DNA from: Candidatus Rifleibacteriota bacterium
Lineage (GTDB): Bacteria; Muiribacteriota; Ozemobacteria; Ozemobacterales; Ozemobacteraceae
Assembly: GCA_018818125.1 (NCBI GenBank)
Contig: JAHISQ010000152.1
Span: 1-64,000, forward strand
DNA length: 64,000 bases
Direction: 5' to 3'
Shown: in pieces, positions 56,501 through 64,000 of the stretch
How the letters are laid out: each line of letters starts with the position of its first letter
How positions within the stretch are numbered: the first letter of the stretch is position 1
Position numbers and translations under genes: made by a program
Notes under the pieces: generated by a model
The model's input: only the letters and a program-made list of their open reading frames with translations
Database searches by the model: none
Told to the model about the DNA's origin: nothing

Positions 56501-59500
56501 TGGCAACGGCAATACTGCTGCCAATCAGATAAAATTTGTCTATGATTCGGTAATACCGACAGTAGCATTGTCTACCACATCTTCAAGCCCTAGCAGAGAC
56601 AACCCGATAACGGTAACTATCAAATTCAGCGAAGAGATAATTGGTTTTGTACTCGGAGATGTAACTGTAGGCAATGGCATTGCCGGTAATCTGCAGGTTA
56701 TTAAAGACAACAAAGAATGGTCGATAGATGTTACCCCCCCTGCAGAGGGCGAAGTTACCGTCAACATCGCTGCCGGGGTTGTCGCAGATGCAGCCGGGAA
56801 TCCCAATACTGCCGCGTTGCCTCTGGCAATCACCTGTGATTCTGTGCGGCCGTCGGTAGTGTCTTTGACCACAACAGAGACAAACCCCACCAGCAACAGC
56901 CCCATACCTGTAACTATCCAATTCGGTGAGGCCGTGAGCGGTTTCCAACTTACGCATCTGACAATCAGCAATGGTACGGCTGGCAATCTGCAGGTCGGAA
57001 TGGTAAATAATTCCTTTACTTTCGACGTAACTCCGACAACGAATGGTGTAGTTACTATCAATCTATTGGAAAATAAAGTCACAGATCCTGCTGGAAATGG
57101 CAATTTTGCTGCTGTTTTTCCTCTCAGTATCAACTATGATTCAGTTCAGCCGACTGCGACTTTTGTAACAACAGCGAATGCCAGTGTCAATGCTTTGCCG
57201 ATCACAGTTACAATAGAGTTCAACAAGGATATTATCGATTTCGACCTGTCTGATCTGACAATAGGGAACGGGAACGCCACCTCTCTATCACAAATAACAC
57301 CTTTCAGAAAGTGGTCGTTTCTTGTCAACACTTCAAGTCAGGGGGCAATTACGGTTGACCTCGCTGCAAATATAGTTCATGACAGTGCTGGTAATGGCAA
57401 TAAGGCCGCGAATCAGATAGGAGTCATTTTTGATTCGATATCGCCAACTGTAAATATCACCAGTACTGCTTCAGCATCGACAAATCTAAGCTCTATTCCG
57501 ATCAGAATCGAGTTCAGTGAGAACGTAAGCGGATTTGATATCAGTGATCTGCAGATCGACAACTATACTGCGGTGTCTACGCTTCAGACTGTCACTGCTG
57601 GCAGGGTATGGTCTACTACAATCACTCCTGCTGCGCCAGGCAATGTTTCTGTTGCTCTGTCTGCTGACATCGCAACAGATGCTGCCGGCAATGGCAATAC
57701 GGCCGCGACTACACTCGTGCGCAACTACGATATCGAAAGACCGACAGTTACACTCAGCACTATCAAGCCCGATCCGACCAATGCAAACCCGATACCGGTA
57801 ACTGTAACATTTAATGAAGACATAACCGGTTTTGCCATCAGTCACCTGGTTGTTGGTAACGGCAGTGCCGGCAATCTGCAGGTTGCAATTGCCAACCGGG
57901 CCTGGACAGTTGAGATCACGCCAAATGCTGAAGGCTTTGTTACAGTAGATATGGCAGCCGGCAACGTAACTGATGCCGCCAGCAACAGCAACGAAGCCGC
58001 TTTGCAGCTCAAACGCTACTATGATTCGACAAAACCGATGCCGACACTCGCTCTTGCACAGGGTTATACAAGTCCTGCCAGCGGTACTTTCAAGATAGCC
58101 GTGACCTTTAATGATGATGTAACAGGGTTTACGGCTACCGATCTGAGTGTCATAAATGGTTCGCCGCAAAACGCTATTGAAGTTGTTGCCAGTCGCAGCT
58201 GGATTGTAGAAATCGAGCCTTCGGGCGGCGGCACATACACAGTAGATATAGATCTTGGTGCTGACAAAGTTATCGATACTTCTGGCAATGGCAATACTGC
58301 GGCAGCAAGACTCAGTGTGCTTGTTGATAAAAAGGCGCCAACAGCGACCCTGACTACTCCTGAAACCCCCACCAGCGCTAACCCGATTCCGGTAACCATA
58401 AAATTCGATGAGCCAATTAGCGACTTTAGCTTAGCTGATTTTTCCGCCGGATCTCTATCTGGCTGTTCCGTAACTAATTTGCAGCATGTTTCTGGCGGCA
58501 CTGAATGGACCGTTCAGGTCATTCCGTCGTTCCAGGGTGATGTGTCGATAAGCCTGCCTGCCGGTAAAGTTTTTGATGTTGCCGGTAACGGCAACGAAGC
58601 CGCCTCTGTGCTCACAATAAATTATAACTCTGAGAGACCAACCGTAGTTATATCTTCCAGCAAAACCAGCCCTACCAACAGCAACCCTGTTCCGATAACC
58701 GTGGTTTTCGGTGAAGCTGTTAGCGGCTTTGCCAGCACTGAGCTGGTAATTGGTAACGGTAGTGTGAGCGGTTTCAGTTCCGGTGATAACATAACCTGGA
58801 CAGCGAGTATCACGCCATCTATCAATGGTCTGGTCACTGTCGATGTGCCTGCCAACGTTGCGGTTGACGGCGGCGGCAACCAGAACACCGCTGCGGCGCA
58901 GTTCAGTGTTACCTATGATTCTGCGAGCCCGACCGCGGTATTGTCAACTACCAGTCCCGCCATAATCGGTTCCGGCAGCATTCCGATAACTATAAAATTC
59001 AACGAAGATATTGCCACCGACATTCCCGGCAGCTTCGACGCAGCTGATCTGACAGTCGTTAATGGCTACGTGGCTAGCTTTTCTGGTTCAGGCAAAGACT
59101 GGACTTGTGAAATCGAGCGGAATCCTGCTGATTTTCAGGGTGTCGTAAGTGTCACGCTCGAAGCAGGCAAGGTGCTCGATCCTGCCGGCAATGGTAATGC
59201 CGCCGCCAACACGATAAGCGTTACCTATGACTCGACTTCGCCAACAGCACTTCTTACCGCAAACGTGGCAGCAGACACAAGCAGTAAAAATATAACTGTA
59301 ACCCTTAGCTTCAGCAAGCCGGTAGAAAGCTTTCTGCTGGCTGACCTCGATCTAAGAACCAACTGCACTGCCAGTAACCTGCAGAAGGTCGGAACTGAAA
59401 ACAGTACATGGACTTTCATTATTTCAGCGATTGCTAATGGTCTGGTAGAATTACAATTGCCTGCAGGCGTTGCATCTGATACTGCCGGAAATGGTAACGA

Positions 59501-62500
59501 AGTGTCAAATACCCTCAGCTGGACCTATGACTCAGGCAAACCATCGGTTTTGCTGGCATTTAATCCGCAACTCACCAGCCCTGTTAACACCAGCCCGATT
59601 GGTGTTACCGTCACATTCAGTGAAGTTGTCAGTGGTTTTATCGAGAGTGAACTCGTTGTTGTCAATGGTTCCAAATCTGGTTTTGTTGAATCAACACCCG
59701 GCAAAGTATGGACGGCGAGTATCACACCGACATTAGATGGCATGGTCACGGTAAATGTTGCTGCCGACGTTGCGACTGACAGCGCCGATAATGGCAACAC
59801 GGCTGCCAGTCAGATCAGCGTGGTCTACGATAATACGCCTCCGGCTCCCTCTTTGACAACAAGCGCGGTCAGCCCGACCAATGCCAGTACGTTCCCGGTC
59901 ACCATAACTTTCTATGAGAATGTCACGGGTTTTGACATATCCAAACTGAATGTTGTCAACGGCAGTGTTTCTGGAGACCCATGGGTTGTTACTGCCAACC
60001 GTGTCTGGAGAGCCAATATAGCACCCGATGCCAATCAGGTGGTCACTGTCGATCTGCTCGCCTCGGCTGCGGCTGATATGGCCGGAAACTCAAGCCTTGC
60101 CACCGGGACACTCAGTGTGACAAATGATTCTACAAAGCCTGAGCCCACGTTTACAACAACGGCCGGGTCGCCTGCCAGCACCACTGTGCCGATGACTGTC
60201 ACATTTACCGAACCGGTAACCGGTCTGGTTACGTCTGATTTTACTGTCAGCAACGGTTATGTAAATAACCTGATAGGCGGCCCCTCATCGTGGACGTTCA
60301 GTCTTGTTCCGACTACGACTGGTGTAGTTACATTGGATCTGGCCGCCGACAAGGTGGTTGATGCCGCAGGCAATGGTAACGTCGCAGTCGTTCCACAGTT
60401 CAGTATCGTTTTCGATAATTCTAAACCGACTGTCACATTATCGACGGCGGTAATGAGCCCAACTAATAACAGTCCGATTCCTGTAACGATAACATTCAGC
60501 GAAGTTATTGCGACCGCCAGCTTCATCGCAGGCGATCTGGTCATCGGCAATGGTACTGCAGGAGCTCTGACAACTGTCGATAATATCGTCTGGACAGTCG
60601 GCATCACGCCAATGGCTTCTGGAGCAGTTACTGTCAACCTTCCTGCTGGGGTGGCGAGTGATACTGCCGGCAACAGTAATGTTGCAGCCGCCCAGTTGAG
60701 CGTAACTTATGATGCAACGCCGCCTTCGGTTACTTTGGCGACTGGAACTGTGGGCCTCGTGAGCCCGACCAATATCAGTCCGATTCGTGTCATTATTGAA
60801 TTCAGCGAGATCATAGCTGGCTTTACAGTAGGCGATCTTGTTGTTACCAATGGCACGACCGACAATCTAGTGGCTGTTACACCGAACAAGAAATGGCGGG
60901 TCGATATCGTTCCCAATGCCACGGGTACAGTCACCATAGCTTTGCCGGCAAACGTAGCGACAGATGCGGCAGGCAATAACAATACTGCTGCAACCTCGCT
61001 CAGCATAGTGTACAACACTGATAGACCGACTGTCGTCTTTTCTTCCGTTGACGGCGGTCTGAATGGCACTGCGACTAACACCAGTCCAATACCGTTTAAA
61101 GTGACCTTCAGCAAGTCTATAAAAGATGGAACCTTTACTTTGGATGATATTACTGTCACCAACGGAACTAAAGCTAACCTGACTCTTCTGGTGACAGCTA
61201 CGCCAAGGACGGAATTCACTTTTGATGTTACACCTGCAAGTGATGGCGCAGTTTATGTCAACATGGCTGAAAACAGAGTCACCGACGAAACGACGCCGAC
61301 GGGTAACTTTAACACTGCCGCAGCTCAATTCGGCCGGGTATACGACACTTCATCGCCTTCGGTGATGTTGTCTACGACAACCAGTCTGACCAACGGCACC
61401 CCATTTGAGGTTACCGTAACCTTTGATGAAGATGTACAAGGGGGCGATTTGACGGTTGATGATTTTGCTGTTGCCAGTTTTTCTGCCAGTGCTGTTACTA
61501 CAGTTTCTGCACGGGAATACAAGGTTACTATAACTCCATCGGGTGATCCGGTTAAGATCAAGTTGCTTGCTGGCAGGGTGCGAGACCTGGTTGGAAATTA
61601 TAACACCGAGTCAAACGAGATAACTGTCACCTATGATATTGCCAGCCCTACCATTACGATGGTATCAAACGCACCTGATCCGACAAACGGCAATCCGATT
61701 CCGCTAACTATTACTTTCAGTGAACAGGTTGTCGGTTTTACCGCAAGCGACCTGACACTGGTCAATGCAACATTGCCTACGGGTATTTCTGAAAACAGCC
61801 CTGGCAGGGTTTGGAGTGCAAACCTGGTTCCGACTGGTGATGGTCTTGTCACCGTAAATATACCCGGTTCTGTGGCAAGTGATACGGCCGGCAATGGCAA
61901 TGCTGCTGCAACTCAATTCAGCAGGACATACGATGCTACCCCGCCGGGTGTGACTTTTTCTCACGGTTTCGCGCTTACTGGTAGAACCAACACCAGTCCA
62001 ATACCGTTCAAAGTAACCTTTACTGAACCAATCGCCACAAGTTCTTTTGCTCTGGTTGATATCACCGTAAGTGGCGGAACTGCAGCTACTTTGACGACTG
62101 TGATCGATGGCCTGGAATACGGGTTTACTGTGACGCCTTCAGCTAACGGAACAGTCAGTGTAGGCATGGCAGCGAACCTGATCATGGACCTTGCCGGCAA
62201 CTTCAATCTGGTAGCCACCCAGTCCAGCGTGGTGTACGACACAGTACAGCCGGCGGTAACTCTGATGTCCGACAAGACCTGGACTAATGCAACATTTACA
62301 GTTACCATTACTTTCAATGACGTAATAGACCCATTGACGTTTGATGTAAACGATCTGTTGTGTGGTAATTGTGCTGCGGATATTGGAACTTTTCAGGCTG
62401 ATCCCAACCCCGCAAATGCAGGCAGAGTCTGGACCGTTGTCATGACGGCAACCACTGACCCCGCAACGGTCAAAATCAATGCTGGCACGGTAAAAGACCT

Positions 62501-63626
62501 GGCCGGCAATGATAACACCGTGTCTAATGAGATCACCGTGCGCTATGACAATGGAAATCCGGGTGTTACCCTGACGTCAACGGCGCCTGACCCGACCAAC
62601 GTCAGCCCGATTGTTGTGACCGTAACCTTTACCGAAGCGGTAACTGGTTTTGCAGCCGATGACATGGCTTTGACAAACGCAACGGCCGGAGGTATTACAC
62701 CTGTTGTTGCCGGTACAACCTGGAATGTGAGTGTGGTTCCTGCCAGCACCGGTCCAATAACGGTAACGGTCGGTCTTAATGCAAACGCAGTAACAGATCT
62801 GGCCGGCAATTTTAATGCTCCAGCTGCTCCTATCACCAGGGACTATGATGCCGTACGCCCGACTGTCGCAACTGTCTCAAGCGGCCTTTCCGGGACATTC
62901 TCTGTTGGCGGCTCGATAGACATTGTGGTTGCTTTCAGCGAAACCGTTTTTGTTACCGGCACGCCGCAGTTAACTCTCGAGACCGGAGCCACTGACAGGC
63001 CGGCAACTTATGTCAGTGGTCATGGAACCTCTGCGTTGACATTTACCTACACTGTCCAGCCCGGCGACAATTCGCTAGACCTTAACTACAACAGTATCAA
63101 CGCTTTGCAGTTAAGCGGCGGAAGTACGATTCGCGATAATGCTGGCAATAACGCCATTATTACTCTTCCAGCGCTCGATGCAGCCGGATCGCTCAAAGAC
63201 AATTCCGCTATCATAATCGATGCTGTTGGTCCAAGAGTCATCCGCGTCAGGTCATCTCCTGCCAATACTACATATACTACAGGTTCGTTCAATATTCAGG
63301 TTGAATTCGATGAAGCTGTTACTGTGTTGGGTCTTCCCAATTCAACGCTATTGTTGAACGTGACTAATATCAACCCAGGGGTGGTTGCCAGTGCAACTTA
63401 TTTGAGCACAGCTGGAACAACTCTTACCTACGTATATGCTGTAAGGTCAGGCGACAAAACCACTACTCAGCCAAACGGTTCTCTGAATTACACCGCTACA
63501 AACGCTCTTAAGGCTAATGATAGCGTATTTCGTGACATCTATGGTAATACATCGACTTATACATTACCGCCAACAAACAGTGTGGATGCTCTCATTACCA
63601 GCGGGATTGTCGTAGTAGCTCCCTGA
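53544..63626 (+). CDS. Giant lipoprotein 3 with about 23 Big_12-like Ig repeats
   Basis: A 3360-residue predicted lipoprotein. The ATG at 53544 (site GGAGGGG) is chosen over 53487 because it gives a signal peptide ending in LLVVGC, then seven Gly. The N-terminal part has a carboxypeptidase-regulatory-like fold (ARTLTGSVMV ... VKNGA-like turn DASGTYTFHGVPAD), a second related domain, a PKD-like and a Big_5-like unit (TPAANTIGVTPDSTISVVFS). Three units with WSAE/TIDT patterns follow. From about residue 810 there are about 23 copies of an 80-85-residue unit, typified by SPTNNSPIPVTITFSEVI and VTDAAGNGNTAA. Two different Ig-like units end the protein. There is no FlgD/type-IX domain, so anchoring is by the N-terminal lipid. 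It is probably a surface stalk or adhesin. A strong terminator follows. Confidence 0.9.
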   Translation: MKLVCLKWLQACVAVVAVVALLVVGCGGGGGGGDSDATKPIARTLTGSVMVPSSPSTPASLQDSLRMAAGMIPVMGAKVWLEGHSEINPEYTDASGTYTFHGVPADSHFVIASFNLAGQIYKQRVRSVVQNDAANTTAPVINLTESKTVLTGILKDSAGNFLPAGTEMKLWGEIFTVGSNGRFTTPPLPVSENQAQIFVKTPGASTFSSFYGPFIAGTTPAFIEQTVLPPTSTNQAPSGVLVSKNTAGIETISCVTGEQMNISLTSYDSDATQAGLLKYTWSASRGTLQVAAGQKSATWIAMDSYGVATISVLITDPESASGKVSLRMLVNIQSMDETDTTSPTIVSRTPAANTIGVTPDSTISVVFSEVLLASSATSGAMAVTSQGTAVSGSSALQADKKTMIWTPATSLPGNQTITVDLSSAISDLYGNQIGAQNTWTFTTALIPGVTVKTLYTNDPTPEITGTVDDPEATVRVTVNSRTYNATLEGTSWKAQITDTLPDATYNVSAVATNKAGIAGNDSTSSELTIDTGIKIAVLSNLPPVVTSSTQTAINVGGTGVVRYLFRYRMSGEDWSAWSAEKPVSEKIVLTGLVDGMHSLQVRAIDAVGNLQSEVAATTFEWTIDTTVKVAQFDATTLPQNPTNQTTTNIKVIGNGVQFYRFRLNEGSWSVNYPITTSIKLVSLKSGANVINLIGGDSYGNWQSITEPTVFSWVIDANIKTAVLDNKPTNPTNISSASIIIGGEGVTRYKYSTDGGASWSAEALVSVNDRITLNGLADGAHSVQVVGGDDLGTWQSTANATIWSWVVDTVIPTVNLTSTVADVTNVPVPVSIAFSEPVTAFELTTLDLENCYVSNLHQIVAGKEWTFDISPIEAGPVSVTLPTGAVSDFAGNSTAEDVQLSFVYDSDKPLATLSPSEILPTNAAVTITLHFDTPVDGFELNDLTIVNCVPSNLETIIEKQEWRFLVTPSVQGEVTVSLAADKVTDVAGNGNTAANQIKFVYDSVIPTVALSTTSSSPSRDNPITVTIKFSEEIIGFVLGDVTVGNGIAGNLQVIKDNKEWSIDVTPPAEGEVTVNIAAGVVADAAGNPNTAALPLAITCDSVRPSVVSLTTTETNPTSNSPIPVTIQFGEAVSGFQLTHLTISNGTAGNLQVGMVNNSFTFDVTPTTNGVVTINLLENKVTDPAGNGNFAAVFPLSINYDSVQPTATFVTTANASVNALPITVTIEFNKDIIDFDLSDLTIGNGNATSLSQITPFRKWSFLVNTSSQGAITVDLAANIVHDSAGNGNKAANQIGVIFDSISPTVNITSTASASTNLSSIPIRIEFSENVSGFDISDLQIDNYTAVSTLQTVTAGRVWSTTITPAAPGNVSVALSADIATDAAGNGNTAATTLVRNYDIERPTVTLSTIKPDPTNANPIPVTVTFNEDITGFAISHLVVGNGSAGNLQVAIANRAWTVEITPNAEGFVTVDMAAGNVTDAASNSNEAALQLKRYYDSTKPMPTLALAQGYTSPASGTFKIAVTFNDDVTGFTATDLSVINGSPQNAIEVVASRSWIVEIEPSGGGTYTVDIDLGADKVIDTSGNGNTAAARLSVLVDKKAPTATLTTPETPTSANPIPVTIKFDEPISDFSLADFSAGSLSGCSVTNLQHVSGGTEWTVQVIPSFQGDVSISLPAGKVFDVAGNGNEAASVLTINYNSERPTVVISSSKTSPTNSNPVPITVVFGEAVSGFASTELVIGNGSVSGFSSGDNITWTASITPSINGLVTVDVPANVAVDGGGNQNTAAAQFSVTYDSASPTAVLSTTSPAIIGSGSIPITIKFNEDIATDIPGSFDAADLTVVNGYVASFSGSGKDWTCEIERNPADFQGVVSVTLEAGKVLDPAGNGNAAANTISVTYDSTSPTALLTANVAADTSSKNITVTLSFSKPVESFLLADLDLRTNCTASNLQKVGTENSTWTFIISAIANGLVELQLPAGVASDTAGNGNEVSNTLSWTYDSGKPSVLLAFNPQLTSPVNTSPIGVTVTFSEVVSGFIESELVVVNGSKSGFVESTPGKVWTASITPTLDGMVTVNVAADVATDSADNGNTAASQISVVYDNTPPAPSLTTSAVSPTNASTFPVTITFYENVTGFDISKLNVVNGSVSGDPWVVTANRVWRANIAPDANQVVTVDLLASAAADMAGNSSLATGTLSVTNDSTKPEPTFTTTAGSPASTTVPMTVTFTEPVTGLVTSDFTVSNGYVNNLIGGPSSWTFSLVPTTTGVVTLDLAADKVVDAAGNGNVAVVPQFSIVFDNSKPTVTLSTAVMSPTNNSPIPVTITFSEVIATASFIAGDLVIGNGTAGALTTVDNIVWTVGITPMASGAVTVNLPAGVASDTAGNSNVAAAQLSVTYDATPPSVTLATGTVGLVSPTNISPIRVIIEFSEIIAGFTVGDLVVTNGTTDNLVAVTPNKKWRVDIVPNATGTVTIALPANVATDAAGNNNTAATSLSIVYNTDRPTVVFSSVDGGLNGTATNTSPIPFKVTFSKSIKDGTFTLDDITVTNGTKANLTLLVTATPRTEFTFDVTPASDGAVYVNMAENRVTDETTPTGNFNTAAAQFGRVYDTSSPSVMLSTTTSLTNGTPFEVTVTFDEDVQGGDLTVDDFAVASFSASAVTTVSAREYKVTITPSGDPVKIKLLAGRVRDLVGNYNTESNEITVTYDIASPTITMVSNAPDPTNGNPIPLTITFSEQVVGFTASDLTLVNATLPTGISENSPGRVWSANLVPTGDGLVTVNIPGSVASDTAGNGNAAATQFSRTYDATPPGVTFSHGFALTGRTNTSPIPFKVTFTEPIATSSFALVDITVSGGTAATLTTVIDGLEYGFTVTPSANGTVSVGMAANLIMDLAGNFNLVATQSSVVYDTVQPAVTLMSDKTWTNATFTVTITFNDVIDPLTFDVNDLLCGNCAADIGTFQADPNPANAGRVWTVVMTATTDPATVKINAGTVKDLAGNDNTVSNEITVRYDNGNPGVTLTSTAPDPTNVSPIVVTVTFTEAVTGFAADDMALTNATAGGITPVVAGTTWNVSVVPASTGPITVTVGLNANAVTDLAGNFNAPAAPITRDYDAVRPTVATVSSGLSGTFSVGGSIDIVVAFSETVFVTGTPQLTLETGATDRPATYVSGHGTSALTFTYTVQPGDNSLDLNYNSINALQLSGGSTIRDNAGNNAIITLPALDAAGSLKDNSAIIIDAVGPRVIRVRSSPANTTYTTGSFNIQVEFDEAVTVLGLPNSTLLLNVTNINPGVVASATYLSTAGTTLTYVYAVRSGDKTTTQPNGSLNYTATNALKANDSVFRDIYGNTSTYTLPPTNSVDALITSGIVVVAP

Positions 63627-63692
63627 GATGGCTATACTGGTTATGGTTAAGCCAATTGGAGTTCTTTGGCAAATCTTAACTTGATTTCGTCA

Positions 63693-63729
63693 GGCGCCTT
63701 GAATCTATAGGATTCGAGGCGCCTTTTTT
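63693..63729 (+). terminator. Strong Rho-independent terminator after giant 3
   Basis: A 13-bp stem GGCGCCTTGAATC / GATTCGAGGCGCC (one G-U pair) with loop TATAG is followed by six T. Confidence 0.9.
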
Positions 63730-64000
63730 GAGTGTGGATTTGTCTCAAGTGATGAGGATACTTACGAAGCTGATGACCAGTATGATAAAGCCGGCGATGA
63801 AGGGCAGGGAAATCTTAGGCAAACGCAAAATTTAAACAGACTCTTGACCTTGTAGCTAACAATGAAAAGCTACTGCCAAAGCAGATCATAGATTTTTTGT
63901 TCCGCCAGGAATATTTAATTAAGCCATTCCCATCTGAGACTGAATCTTTACACTGAGCAGCTTTGTCGGGTCGTGACAAAACTCAGGGGCTGTGCTAAAC
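63730..64000. other. Right-edge non-coding stretch with possible decayed coding sequence
   Basis: No intact gene is supported. One plus-strand frame reads ANAKFKQTLDLVANNEKLLP and on to a stop at 63956, with protein-like composition but no start (a stop precedes it at 63816). Another frame before it reads DEDTYEADDQYDKAGDEG. These could be remnants of one frameshifted gene or chance frames. Confidence 0.25.

Noticed and set aside
56540..58169. Long minus-strand frames (197 and 227 codons) inside giant 3
   Set aside because: They arise because repeated Ig units lack stops in the antisense frame, and they repeat with the unit period.

Overview
The window reads as chromosome of a diderm bacterium from a poorly sampled lineage. 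It has type IV pilus ATPases and a pilin, a PorV/PorQ-like outer-membrane barrel, lipoproteins with classical lipoboxes, and three giant surface proteins built from Ig-like repeats. A candidate-phylum member such as a Riflebacteria-like organism would fit, but that placement is a guess. Most genes have clear Shine-Dalgarno sites and are closely packed. No tRNA, rRNA, CRISPR array, transposase or phage gene was seen. The three giant genes fill about half of the window.

Layout. 1-402: the start of an unknown gene running off the left edge. 707-2248: a methyl-accepting chemotaxis protein. 2711-6814: rlmN, a PASTA-domain membrane protein, a kinase-like protein without catalytic residues, and rpe; this echoes the Firmicutes rlmN-prpC-prkC-rsgA-rpe cluster with the PASTA kinase split in two and apparently dead. 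6954-8297: a TPR protein. 8318-13511 (minus): a prepilin-peptidase-like protein, type IV pilin, PilT, PilB and AroE. 13665-14009: a STAS-domain protein. 14183-25912 (minus): giant secreted protein 1, a small lipoprotein, and a PorV-like barrel. 26090-40036: an envelope glycosylation island with two TMTC-like GT-C/TPR membrane proteins, two PTPS-related membrane proteins, a GT2 glycosyltransferase, a B12-type radical SAM protein, an AsnB-type amidotransferase and two methyltransferases. 40269-53030 (minus): a second giant protein and lipoprotein pair, paralogous to the first. 53544-63626 (plus): a third giant, an N-terminally lipidated protein with about 23 copies of one Ig-like repeat.

How it fits together. 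Giants 1 and 2 share a signal peptide, tandem Ig-like units and a FlgD-like/type-IX-like C-terminal domain. Each is followed by a paralogous lipoprotein, and one module also carries the PorV-like gene. I infer a surface-display module that exists twice, with the glycosylation island between the copies. Whether the island modifies the giants is untested.

The most unusual non-coding signal is a family of five intergenic elements in the first 16 kb. Each has two consecutive hairpins whose stems change sequence but stay complementary while loop sequences are conserved. A second shared block lies upstream of giant 1 and of the methyltransferase at 40036, with a weaker relative upstream of giant 2.
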